A stretch of 26,871 nucleotides of DNA from Candidatus Absconditabacterales bacterium (lineage in GTDB: Bacteria; Patescibacteriota; Gracilibacteria; Absconditabacterales; Absconditicoccaceae). The DNA lies in NCBI GenBank assembly GCA_023228925.1, contig JALOAF010000016.1:1-26871 (forward strand), in the 5' to 3' direction. Position numbers and translations under genes: made by a program. This document shows, one piece after another, positions 9,755-19,369 of this stretch. The notes below the pieces were generated by a model. The model had not been told where the DNA came from, made no database searches, and saw only the letters and a list, made by a program, of their open reading frames with translations. Position 1 is the stretch's first letter. Every line of letters starts with the position of its first letter.

Positions 9755-10880
9755 TTATTTATGGATTCTTTGAAATTTTCTATATCAATTTACTGAATAT
9801 ATAATTTGATAATAATAATCTTTATCAGATACCACATAATACACATATTTTAAATCTTTATAAGTAGGATCAGGTTTTGTAAATTTTTCTACTTTTAATG
9901 TATCCATATCGACTGGGAATCTCCATATTCAATAATTATATTCATCTCAAATTCAGCTAGTAACGAGTAAATAATTTCAATCTTTGTAAAGAGGAGGATA
10001 ATCAACTAATGAATCTTCTACCACAAATAATTCACTTCAAATATAATTTGATGTTACTTCCTCAAATCATGTATTTTTATCATAGATATATTTTACTTCT
10101 TCTTTCTCCGTTAATACTTTAAAATCAGACTTTTTTGGAATTCTTTTTATAATTACATATTTATCATCATCCCATAGATAAATATAATCTTTATCACTTC
10201 ATATATAATGATGATATTGTGTTCATCAATTTAGAACTTTATATCTTCTATCTTGTTTTGCTAAAGTGAATGTTCATTTATCCACTGGAAATTTATAAGG
10301 GAATAGAATTATATATCAATTACCATACCCTAAGTATCAGTCAACAGCTTGTATTCAAATAGTTCCAAATTGTACAGATGATGGTAATTCTTGTTTACTA
10401 ACTGCATAATTCTCTAAGAAATCCAGGCTCAAATATAGATTATCTTTATCTTCTCATGGATTCATATATTTAGCAGTTCAATCTACATCAAAGCTTGGAT
10501 CATAAAACCATCTTTTATATGAATTTTTATCTCTTTCTCTTTCAAAAATATTAAGTGATTCTATATTCCAAGATTCATCATTTGTTTTTATTCAATTATA
10601 ATTTTTTAATATTTTTTTCTGTAAATCTGTTAGTTCACTATCTATAATTTCTATATCGTAATAATCATCTCTTTCTACAATAAAGAATTCATATTTCTCT
10701 TTACTCTTATCAGTCGTATTTTCTGTTTTTTCATCTTTCTTTGTGTCCATATCAGAATTTATAGAAAAACCTCATGTTAAAACAAAGTTCTCTTCAGGCA
10801 CTGTTTCTTGGTTATTATTACACCCTGCAAGTAATAAACTACCAATCAATAATGTAGTTAAAAGTCAGAATTTTTTCATA
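9755..10880 (-). CDS. Lipoprotein with DKNYY-like repeats; frameshift in the signal peptide
   Basis: About 374 residues. The ATG at 10880 starts MKKFGL. The rest of the signal (LTTLLIGSLLLAGC) and the whole mature protein lie in another frame, which has no start. The shift is at the T5 run after GAC (near 10860-10865): the paralogue at 9732 has T4 at the same place, so one T appears inserted. The mature part holds SDKDYIYLWDDDK and VSDKDYYYQIIY, with evenly spaced aromatic-rich segments resembling the DKNYY family of cell-surface proteins (inference). The open frame is otherwise undamaged over 370 codons, which favours a recent mutation, a sequencing error, or slippage-based switching over old decay. 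Confidence 0.65.
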
Positions 10881-10908
10881 GTTTTGTATTAATAATTTAT
10901 AAAGTTTC

Positions 10909-11732
10909 TATTTTACCAAATATAGATGGATAGTTTTGGAATCTTATTTTATAATATCTTCATTTATCATTTGCAGGTTCAAAGAATTGAATATGAGCTT
11001 CATTTCCAACACTATAATCATCTTCATCATCAGGGAAACATCTAACATTATTTATTAGATTACTATAGATTCAATCCTCAACTTTTATGATATAATATCC
11101 TATTCAGTTAGCTCCTTTTAATCAATCAGCATCAACTCATGATTCTAATAAACATCATGGATTTAAATGTCTTTCTTTTATAATGTCTTCTAATGATTCA
11201 TTTTCTCATTTTGAATAAATCTTAATATATTCAATCCAAGATGGAGGAATATTATCTTTTCATGTTTTTCTAATCTCTACTCAATTTCTAACAAATAAAT
11301 TATATGGATCTGCTGCAGGAAATTGATATCTCCATCCAAGAGGTGTTGATATTCTTATTCATAAATCATTGAATGTATATGTATATCATGTTTCATTTTT
11401 TACATATACTCATCAATCTATTTCTCATTGATAAACATAATAATCTATAATGGGTTTCTCTTGGTATCATGAATATTTTAATTCATATGGAATATTGTTT
11501 CTCTTTTTGAAATATTCATCTTTTACGTTTCATAATTATCTTCTTTTCTCCAATCAAATTTTGCTTTATATATATCTTGATTTCCTAAATCAATAAGTCA
11601 AGCCAAATCTTGTATTGTCTGACGAGCTTGTGATTGAACCATTCAATCTCAGTCTTTTAGATCTACACGATTTATAATATTACAACCACTTATTAGTATT
11701 ATAGAAATTGCAAGAATAATAATTTTTTTCAT
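10909..11732 (-). CDS. Lipoprotein, frameshifted near codon 68
   Basis: Starts at ATG 11732 with a signal MKKIIILAISIILISGC (lipid Cys at about 17). The first frame stops at TAA 11523-11525 after KEDNYET. A second frame covers the same spot and continues (NVKDEYFKKRNN) to TAG 10909-10911 without further interruption. One missing A in the GAAACG stretch would join them as DNYENVKDEYF. Total about 274 residues. The mature protein is rich in aromatics and TGA-encoded Gly, with no domain I recognise. It lies 28 bases upstream of the next lipoprotein gene and is evidently in the same operon. Confidence 0.65.
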
Positions 11733-11759
11733 GTTTTTTATAAAAATATAAAATTAGTC

Positions 11760-12239
11760 TTAGTTTTTTTGTATTTCTCCACAAAGAACTTCAATATAAA
11801 AAGGTATGTCAAGATCTGTTCAGTATTCAATATAGCTGTCTTCATCAAACTCATCTTCATCAAACACATCCTCGTCTCATTCAAAATAAAGAGAACAGAA
11901 GATCTCTCATTTTTTATATTCCATCAATCCTGAATAGTCAGATCAGCCATCTCAAAAAATGAAATCCCATCAATCAAAGAAATCACTGATTTCTGTAAAA
12001 TCTGTAATGTTGTCTGCTCTTCGAGATTTTCATTTTAAGTTTGGTATATGCCAAGTAAATTCCATATCACTATCAGCCTCAAAATTTTCTAGATTAGAAA
12101 AAAGTCAGTCCATTTCATAGATAAGATTGTTCATTGTATATGACTCTATTTCTGTGTTGCAATTACAATTGTTGTTTGTACTACAAGCTCCTACAAGTAA
12201 AAATAGTGTTAGAAAACCAACTAATAAAGTTTTTTTCAT
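11760..12239 (-). CDS. Small acidic lipoprotein (intact)
   Basis: 159 residues. The signal peptide MKKTLLVGFLTLFLLVGAC has lipobox VGAC with Cys at about 19, followed by an Asn/Cys-rich stretch (STNNNCNCN). The mature part is strongly acidic, especially FEGDEDVFDEDEFDEDSY near the C-terminus, which could bind cations or interact with a basic partner (inference). The frame is uninterrupted and ends in TAA. I do not recognise a family. It lies between the frameshifted gene downstream and the EPFW lipoprotein upstream, 20 bases apart, and reads as operon member 2. Confidence 0.75.
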
Positions 12240-12259
12240 TTGTTATAATTATTAAATAT

Positions 12260-13042
12260 TTAAAAGCTAATTACATCCGCACAGCCATAAACTACCTTTT
12301 CTGGTTCATAGCTTAAAGAAACAGAATATTCATGACTTTCTCCTATGCCACCATCTATGCATTCTTCACGAGTTAAAAATATAATTAAAACCTCAGCAGC
12401 AATATTATAAGTATCTCACCTTTTTTCAACTATAACTTGGTGGGTTTGTTCTTCTGTAGGTGTAGATAGGGTTAAAATATCGTTTTTTATTATAAAACTC
12501 CAAAAAGGTTCTTCTCCAAAAGCATGAATTTCAATAGAGTCTTCGTTTGTATTTTTTATCTGATCTTTTTGTAAATTTTCAGATTTTAGATTTTTACAAT
12601 TTTTGTTGAAAAATTTTAAATATTTTTTATCTGTTTTGATTTTCTGTTCGCAAGTGTTGTCAACTATATCATATACGCAAATTTCTCCATTTTTTTTGTT
12701 TACTTGGAAATGTTGGACACTCGTGACTCTATCTTTATAGTTTTCTACTAAAGCAAGTTCATAATGATTTAACTTATTTGTGTTTTCAAAAGAAAAATAA
12801 TATCATATTAACTTATCGTTATCCTCATTGAGAATTGAGTCTTGTAGTTCTTTGTCGTATATAGATTTTAAATTTTTAAAACTAGCTTCTAAAAAGATTT
12901 GCTTGGATATCTCTTCTACACAAGATTCTTTTGGCTCTAAGTTTATTTTTGTCTTGTTTAGGTTGGTGTTTTTTGAGCATCAAGAAAATAATCATCATAC
13001 AATAAAGATAAATAATAATGCTAAAATAAATTGTTTTTTCAT
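12260..13042 (-). CDS. EPFW-motif lipoprotein (intact), first gene of the lipoprotein operon
   Basis: 260 residues. Signal MKKQFILALLFIFIVGGLFSGC, with the last Gly encoded by TGA, gives lipid-Cys at about 22. The N-terminal half is Lys/Asn-rich with several Cys. The C-terminal half contains EIHAFGEEPFWSFIIKNDI, then LTLSTPTEEQ, and ends with paired conserved-looking Cys (EECIDGG, VYGCADV). The EPFW block is shared with 8466-9284 and suggests a small secreted beta-rich domain of the META/HslJ-like kind (inference by motif). It is first in a minus-strand run of five lipoprotein genes with gaps of about 20-30 bases, preceded by a perfect palindrome. Confidence 0.75.
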
Positions 13043-13049
13043 ATTTTAA

Positions 13050-13067
13050 TTGTTTTAATTAAAACAA
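13050..13067. promoter_or_regulatory. Perfect 18-bp palindrome before the lipoprotein operon
   Basis: TTGTTTTAATTAAAACAA is its own reverse complement and lies 7 bases upstream of the ATG at 13042. It could be an operator, or in mRNA a hairpin that hides the start region. AT-rich DNA makes chance palindromes more likely, so function is unproven. Confidence 0.35.
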
Positions 13068-13148
13068 AATTTATTTACATATCTATGTATTTACAACATA
13101 AATATTTCTTTTTTTAAATCAATAATTTTTATTTAATTTGTTTTTATC

Positions 13149-13190
13149 TTGTATTTTATTTAATCTTATTTATATAGTAAATGTTATAGT
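13149..13190 (+). promoter_or_regulatory. Probable promoter(s) of the TMEM43-family gene
   Basis: TTGTAT (13149-13154) and TATAGT (13173-13178) are spaced 18 bases apart. A second TATAGT at 13185-13190 is preceded by TGT, forming an extended -10. Both lie 60-80 bases before ATG 13251. Match by eye only. Confidence 0.3.
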
Positions 13191-13250
13191 AAATTTTCCT
13201 TAGTTGTTTGAAATTTATTGATCTTTTTATTATTTTTAAATATAACAATT

Positions 13251-14471
13251 ATGGCTAATCAAGTAAGTGTAACTTCAAGAAAAAGTTATCTATCTAGACA
13301 AGGAGAAAGTTTTAAGAAAATTTTTTTGGGTATTATTGTTGTAATAGCAGCAATTATTCTTCTTGCACGAAATGAAAACAGATTTGTAAAACAAAAAGCA
13401 GCTTTAAAGGAAGGAGAAAGTATTGTTGTAGAAACAGTGTCTTCTCCCGTTGATCCTGATTTAGAATGAAATTTAATTCATTTTTATTGAGAAACTTACT
13501 CTTCAGCAAAAGATTTGGTTGATAATGTTTTTGGTATAAAAACAGAAGGCTTAAAACTTGAAAGAAGAGTAGAAATGTATCAATGGATAGAAAAAACAAA
13601 AACCACTACCAAAGATGAGCTTGGATGAGCAGAAACAACTACAACGACCTATAGTTATACTACTGATTGGAAAAATACAGCAATTGACTCTAGTGAATTT
13701 TATGAAGAACCGTGACATAAAAATCCTTCTCACTGGGAATACCTTGATCAAGAACGAGAAAAAGAACCTATTTTAGTTTGAGACTTTACCTTATCTTCAT
13801 CTTTTGTTGGACAGCTTTCAAACTACAAACAAATAAGTATTAATCCAGATGAAATTACAGTTCCATCAAAATATAAAGACTTAGTTGTCAATGAAGAGAC
13901 TTCTTTAGAAGAAAATTTGGACACAAATAAAATAATGTTTTATGTTTTTGATAATTATATTTATATTGGTTCTAACCCTAAAAATGCAACTGTATGAGAT
14001 CTTAGAATAACTTTTTATGATGTAAAAACATGAGTAGTTAGTTTGATTGGACAGCAAGTGTGAGATGAATTAACTTCTTATACTAGCTCAAATTGAAATA
14101 CAATTAGTTTGTTAAAAGAAGGGAAAGCTACAGCAACCACTATGTTTGCTGAGGCACATAAAGGAAATAAAACCTTGACTTGGATTTTAAGATTAGCTGG
14201 TTTGGCACTTATGTTTTATGGTTTTTCCATGATGTTGGCATTTTTATCAACATTGACAAAAATACTTCCTTTTTTATCAAATATTGTTGGTGCATGAACA
14301 TCATTAATATCTTTTGTTTTAACTTTAGCTCTTGGACTTACTACAATCGCTATTGCTTGGATAGTAGTTAGGCCTATTCTTGGAATTGTTTTATTAGTTC
14401 TTTGAATTTGATGAGCAACTTGAATAGTTAAGTTTAAGAAAAAAAAGAATTTAACAAATACTACAAAATAA
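13251..14471 (+). CDS. TMEM43-family membrane protein
   Basis: 406 residues. One N-terminal membrane segment (about 24-45) is followed by a large extracytoplasmic domain. That domain carries the family hallmarks: KEGESIVVETV, GNLIHFYGE, VFGIKTEGLKLERRVEMYQW, a Y-x-Y ... W block, and PGHKNPSHWEY. Three to four C-terminal membrane helices (about 308-395) and a basic tail (KFKKKKNLTNTTK) finish it. TMEM43 (LUMA) is known from animals and many bacteria; its bacterial role is not established. The ATG at 13251 gives a short polar N-terminus before the first helix. A TTG at 13218 in the same frame is a less likely start. A strong terminator follows, so it appears monocistronic. Confidence 0.85.
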
Positions 14472-14540
14472 CACAACATATTAAAAAAACTAATTGAAAT
14501 ATCTTTTGTAATTATAGCTAAAAATTAAACAGACTAAATA

Positions 14541-14607
14541 AAAAAACTTTCCATTGCAATTAAATGAATAAATCATATAAAAAAATGGAAAGTTTTTTGT
14601 TTTTTTA
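14541..14607 (+). terminator. Strong intrinsic terminator after the TMEM43-family gene
   Basis: A perfect 15-bp inverted repeat, AAAAAACTTTCCATT (14541-14555) and its complement at 14584-14598, brackets a 28-base loop. The end of the stem and the following bases are T-rich. Confidence 0.75.
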
Positions 14608-14628
14608 AAATTTAAAATTATAGAGATA

Positions 14629-16131
14629 ATGAACCTTATTACGATTGTATTAGTAGTTGTAGCCTTCTGACTTTGAGGTTTGTGAGGATTTTTTGGATAC
14701 AAAAAAACACTTACAGAAAAAGCGATAAAGTTTAAAGAAAAAATGGCAAAAGCCAAAGAGTTAGAGGAAGAAATTTTGGAAGAGGCTAGAAAAAAGGCCG
14801 AACAAGTTCTTGAAAAAGCAGAAGAAAGAGCTGATAAGCTTGAAGAACAAAGATTAAAAAAAATGGAAGAAATCCAAAACAAATTGTTGAGTAGAGAAGA
14901 AAGAATGGATGAAAAGTTGGAAAAATTAGAAGAAGAAAGAACAAAAATTGTAGATAAGCAAAAGGAGGTTGAAAAAATTGTCAAAGAACAAACGGAAAAA
15001 TTAGCAGAGATTTCAAAATTAAACAAAGAAGAAGCAAAAGAACAATTGTTTGCCAATATGGAAATAGAGTACCAAAAAGAAATTGAGCAGTTTGTAGAAA
15101 AAATGAAAACAATCAAAACTGAAGAGGCAGATAAAGAAGCTAGTCAGATTTTAGCTAAAGCATTACCAAGAATCGCATCTGAATCAGTAAATGAGTTTAC
15201 TGTAAAATCGGTTGATCTTCCAAATGAAGATTACAAATGAAAATTGATAGGTAGAGAATGAAGAAATATTTCGTTTTTTGAAAAACTAACAGGAGTTGAA
15301 CTAATTATTGATGATACTCCTATGGTGGTTAGGATATCGTCTTTTGATAATGAAAAGAGATTTATTGCTGCTACTGTTCTAAAAAAATTGGTGAAAGACT
15401 GAAGAATAAACCCTCATTATATAGAAAAATTTTATAATCAAGTAGTAGAAGAATTTCCAAACATTTTAATTGAAAAATGAAAAGAAGCGTTAACTCAATT
15501 AAATTTACCAATGATGAATCCAGAAACGGTAAAATATATTGGTCAATTGTTTTTGAGATACAGTTATGGACAAAATATTTGGTTACACAGTATAGAAGTA
15601 GCTAAAATCGCTGAAGCAATTGCTACAGAGATTTGATTGGATCCAATAATGGCAAAAAAAGCAGGACTTTTTCATGATATTGGAAAAATTGTTGCTACCA
15701 CTTGACAATCTCACACAGCTTTGTGAGCAGAATTGCTTAAAAAATTAGGGATGGATGAAATTATTATAAATGCAGCAGAGGCTCATCATTATGATGTGCC
15801 AATGACTCATCCAATATCTTGGGTTATTGCTGCAGCAGATGCTATTTCTGCTTCTAGAGAATGAGCTAGATATGACACAAGTGAAATGTTTATAGAAAAA
15901 ATGTCAGAATTGGAAAAACTTATAAAAGATATTTCTGGTATAGAAAAAGTTCATATTATGCAAGCTGGTAGAGAAATTATAACTTATGTAAATCCAGAAA
16001 AAGTATCAGATAAAGATTTAGAAAAAACGCTCAAAACTATTTGAGAAAAAATAGAAGAACAGTTGGATTATCCATGAATTATTAGAGTTACTGCTATTAG
16101 AGAAAATAAATTGGTAGAATTTCTGCGCTAA
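14629..16131 (+). CDS. rny: Ribonuclease Y
   Basis: 500 residues, close to the usual ~510-520. A single N-terminal transmembrane helix (about 3-25) anchors it to the inner membrane. A long charged coiled coil (about 30-190) follows, then a KH RNA-binding domain with GKLIGREGRN at about 204-213 (first and last Gly encoded by TGA) and [11 protein letters not shown]. An HD phosphohydrolase domain has LFHDIGK (His-Asp at 349-350) and [11 protein letters not shown]. It ends VEFLR, a typical RNase Y C-terminus. RNase Y starts mRNA decay by endonucleolytic cuts. The coiled-coil part has no TGA codon, whereas the folded domains use many. It has its own terminator upstream and a weaker one after it. 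Confidence 0.95.
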
Positions 16132-16146
16132 TAAATTTAAGTAAAT

Positions 16147-16175
16147 AGGAGAGTTTTTTTTAAGAATTCTCCTTT
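16147..16175 (+). terminator. Possible terminator after rny
   Basis: AGGAGA and TCTCCT form a 6-bp stem around a T-rich loop, followed by TTTAATTT. The stem is short, so termination is probably partial and the next gene at 16208 may be co-transcribed. Confidence 0.35.
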
Positions 16176-16207
16176 AATTTAATCTTTTTATTCTAAACCT
16201 TATTCCC

Positions 16208-16996
16208 ATGTTACCATTTTTTGAAATTTTGTGATTAAAAATGTACATGACCTGAATATGAATTATTATCTTTTTGTTATCTTTTATTATAGTTTCCAAC
16301 TACCTTTGTAACAAACGACATCAAAATTTTTACAAGATATTTTATTGGTTGCCAATAGCTATAATTATTAGCTATTTGCTGTGATCTTATTCTCACTTTT
16401 TTTTGAATTATTGATTGATTCCAAATAGTTTAGAACAAATAAAAATATTGCTTAGTCCATATTGATATCACTTCCATTTTACCTGACTAATAATAGGTTT
16501 TGTTATCTCTTTGTTTATATTTTTTGCTAAGATAAAAAGACAGGAAAACAAAAGAATTTGGATTGATATAATATTTTTTTCACTTATTTTATCTATAATT
16601 CCACTTGGAATATTTCTTGTGTTTGGAGATAATTTTATATGACAAGCTTCTACATCTTGGATAGCTATCAAACCTTTGACCACACAAACAGAATTAAATA
16701 AATTTGGATCTGTTTATCCCGTAGGCTTATTCCTATCGTTTTGGGCTATTTTTAGTGTAATAATCACTTTAATAAGTAAGAGAAGAAAAAAAAGATTTGG
16801 ACAAGGGTTGTTATGATTCGTGTATTTTATTTTAGGACTAAATATTATCTTCTTTTTTCAACAATATCCTAAATACTGAGTGATATCTATGTGATGAATT
16901 ACATTTGATATAAAAACTTATATTTCATTTTTTACAATAATGTTGTGTTTACATTTGTATTATAAACGAAATCAAAAGTGAGATATTGTTGTTTAA
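16208..16996 (+). CDS. Polytopic membrane protein, divergent Lgt-like (prolipoprotein diacylglyceryl transferase)
   Basis: 262 residues with about seven predicted membrane helices. Order and motifs resemble Lgt: a YGYHFHFTGLIIG block (His at 88 and 90) like Lgt's conserved His loop; KRQENKRIWIDIIF in place of the RaR...D segment; GDNFIGQAS (about 140-148) where Lgt has GNFINGE; YPVGLFLSFW like the hPsqLYe segment; and a C-terminal GGITFDIKTYISFF resembling G-t-x-x-Q-x-x-S. Lgt attaches diacylglycerol to the lipobox Cys of prelipoproteins, which would fit the five lipoproteins encoded nearby. Key residues differ, notably the Arg before GNF, so activity is uncertain and a related non-Lgt membrane protein is possible. 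Confidence 0.55.
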
Positions 16997-17019
16997 TAAA
17001 TAACTAAAAAACAAAAGAT

Positions 17020-18555
17020 ATGAAATTTTTTTTTGTAGCAGAAGATAGTTTATATAAAATTTTTAAAACTTTAGAAAAAGTTCCAAAGTGAAAGACTGTA
17101 GAAATATCTATAGATTCACATCATTCTTTGTTTGATAACGAATGGCGATGAAAGCAGATAAAAGAAATTTTGGATAAAAGAAATATTAATGCTATTTTTG
17201 TTACAAAAAAAGAAACTTCTAGAAAGTTTTTTGAGAAAATTGGATTAAAGACTAAGCATACAGAAAAAAACAAAATTATGAAATTTTTGAGAATAATTTA
17301 TTTGTTCTTTTTTGATATTAAAAAATTCCACTTAAATACCTTCCAAAATAGAAAAAGTTATACCTTTCTTTTGGTAATTTGATTTGAAGCATTGTTTGTG
17401 CTTTGAGTTATGTATTTAATTTATTCTTTAATCATCCCTTGAGTAAAAGTAGAAATTAATCCATCTCAACAAATAGAAACTATAATATATAATTTTCGTT
17501 ATTATTCTGCTGAAGATATAGAATATCCTCGTTATTCTAGATTTCTTAGTATTCCATTTTATACATGATCTATAGATTATAGGTATGATATGTCTATGAA
17601 CACTAGCAATGTAAAGTTTTTACAAAATCCATCTATTTGAGAAATAAAAATTTTTAATAAAACAAATAAAGAGTTTGCTTTAGTCCCAAATACTAGATTT
17701 ATAACAGATGACGGAAGGCTTTTTCAAACAACAAATCGAATTGAAATACCTGCTTGATATGATGGGATACCTTGAGAACTCGTGATTAGAGTAAAAGCTA
17801 TGGAAAAAGATGACAATGATATTTTGATGTGAGATAGATGAAATATAACAAAATGAACAACATTGTATATAAAAAATTTAAAACAGAGTTTGTTTTTAAA
17901 AGAAATTTATGCCGTAGTCTTAGAAGATTTTACATGATGATCTTTAACTACAGATTGAGAAGTGACTCAAAAAGATATCGACCTATTGTCTGAAAAAATG
18001 GTTTCTTATATTACACAACAAAAGAAAAATATTGTAACACAAAACTTTAATATAAAAGATTCTTTGTTGTTAGCTTTCAATGATACAATTACGACTCTTA
18101 TAAAAAATATTGATGTTCCACATGAATTATGAGAAAAAAATTCACTAATGAACGGACACATAGATGTAAGTTTTAATTTTTTTTATATAAGGTGGGCAGA
18201 CTTAATTCAAGCTTTTTCTGATTATATCAATCAAAGACCCTCCAATAAAACTCAATTGGTTAGCATAAACAAAAACTCTTTGGTGTTTTTTGAAGAAGAT
18301 GGTCTGGTTGAAAAAGATGGTACTTTTATTATACCAACAAAAATAGAAATAATTCAAGGATATGATTTCAAAAAAGATATAGTTTGAATAGTAGAAGATA
18401 TCAAGTCTCATATTGTTTGATGAAATAAAGAAACAGCTAGAAATTATGTTTTATGATTTCCAGAGGTTTCTAGTGTGAAAATAAAAATAGTTCCATCTTG
18501 GTATGGAAGTATCCCAAAACTAAAATCTAGAATAAAGGTAAATATTAAAAATTAG
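17020..18555 (+). CDS. Baseplate-J-like membrane protein
   Basis: 511 residues. A cytoplasmic N-terminal part of ~110 residues precedes one or two membrane helices (about 115-145). A long extracytoplasmic part holds GEIKIFNKTNKEFALVPNTRF, then DDGRLFQTTNRIEIPAG, GELVIRVKA, a GNITKGTTLYI stretch and LEDFTGGS. This pattern (N-T-x-x-x-x-L-V-x-x-T-R-F, I-P-A-G, G-N-I, T-G-G) resembles the baseplate J/gp47-like proteins annotated in many CPR genomes. Those are membrane-anchored and unlinked to phage tails, and their role is unknown. The gene starts 23 bases after the Lgt-like gene and ends in TAG, overlapping the stop of the convergent AMMECR1-like gene by four bases. Confidence 0.6.
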
Positions 18556-18983
18556 ATTGCAAATCTATCGGTTTTAAACTTTACTACTTGAACATTGTTT
18601 CATAGATCATTTTTTTCTTTTATAATTTTCAATCAATCCTGTATATTATTTACTCATTTTGTATTTGGTAACAACACTCCTGACTTGGTCCCATCACTCA
18701 ATAAAATTCCAAAATCTTTTGGAGATATGGTTTGTATTTCTTGTGGAGATTTTATTTCTGTTGTTTCTAAAACTATATCTGCTATTATAGTTTTGATATT
18801 TGTGTGTCTACTTATTAAGCCCTGATATAGTAAATTTATAAGCTCTTCCAAGGCTTTGTCAGTATAAACGACTCAATTTGACATCAATAAAGCTCATTGT
18901 TCGTCGAATATAGAAAAAAAGACTCACCTGATATCGTTCTTTTTATATTTTTGAAAGATAGATTTTTTAATTGTTTCAAACAT
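18552..18983 (-). CDS. AMMECR1-domain-like protein lacking the LRGCIG motif
   Basis: 143 residues. Middle and C-terminal parts follow the AMMECR1 pattern: RGVFFSIFDEQGAL, then IIADIVLETTEIKSPQEIQTISPKDFGILLSDG, TKSGVLLPNTKGV, and KEKNDLGNNVQVVKFKTDRF. The universally conserved LRGCIG segment expected after the first strand reads LLMSNG, so any redox or catalytic use of that Cys is lost. The family's function is not firmly known; it is often found with radical-SAM and MEMO proteins, neither of which is in this window. The stop codon overlaps that of the plus-strand gene (18552-18555). ATG 18983 is the first in frame. Confidence 0.6.
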
Positions 18984-19033
18984 TGGACTTTAGTTTTTAA
19001 GGATAAAGGTTTGTAAAGTGCTATTGTTATACT

Positions 19034-19102
19034 TTGTCATCTCGAGTTATTATTGTTTCTATTTTGTCATCTCGAGTCGTTATTGTTGCGAGAGATCTAA
19101 AA
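19034..19102 (+). repeat. Dispersed repeat A, copy 2, with a tandem half-copy
   Basis: TTTGTCATCTCGAG occurs twice in a row here (about 19034 and 19063), the second leading into the segment shared with 317-352 (TCGTTATTGTTGCG then AGAGATCTAAAA, 19077-19102). It lies in the gene-free stretch 18984-19369. Confidence 0.6.
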
Positions 19103-19176
19103 GCATTATAGGAAGATTTTTCGCAAGATAGAGCAATCCATCGAAGTCTTTTCGAGGCAAGCGAAATGACAGTAGA

Positions 19177-19204
19177 TGGATTCTTCGTTACGCTCAAAAT
19201 AACA
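19177..19204 (+). repeat. Dispersed repeat B, distant copy
   Basis: TGGATTCTTCGTTACGCTC followed by AAAATAACA matches the units at 470-600 with a few changes. As at the left end of the window, it follows repeat A, so the A-B order is conserved in both loci. No gene is seen in 18984-19369. Confidence 0.6.
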
Positions 19205-19369
19205 AGGTATTTGTTTAGAATGATAAGGAGGCAATTGTGAGAGATCAGTAGAATAGTGGTTTGTTAAATAATACTGTGAATTGTAGATTGATCAACTTCT
19301 CTTGATAGTTTTTATGGTTTATATAATATATTTTTTATAATTTTTATTGTTTTACTATCAACTTATTTT

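Noticed and set aside
14490..15116. 208-codon minus-strand open frame
   Set aside because: It is the antisense shadow of the Glu/Lys-rich coiled coil of RNase Y; long antisense frames are expected there.
17020..18555. Prophage or tailocin baseplate gene
   Set aside because: The J-like pattern is present, but the protein is membrane-anchored and no other phage gene lies nearby; CPR chromosomes carry such genes outside prophages.
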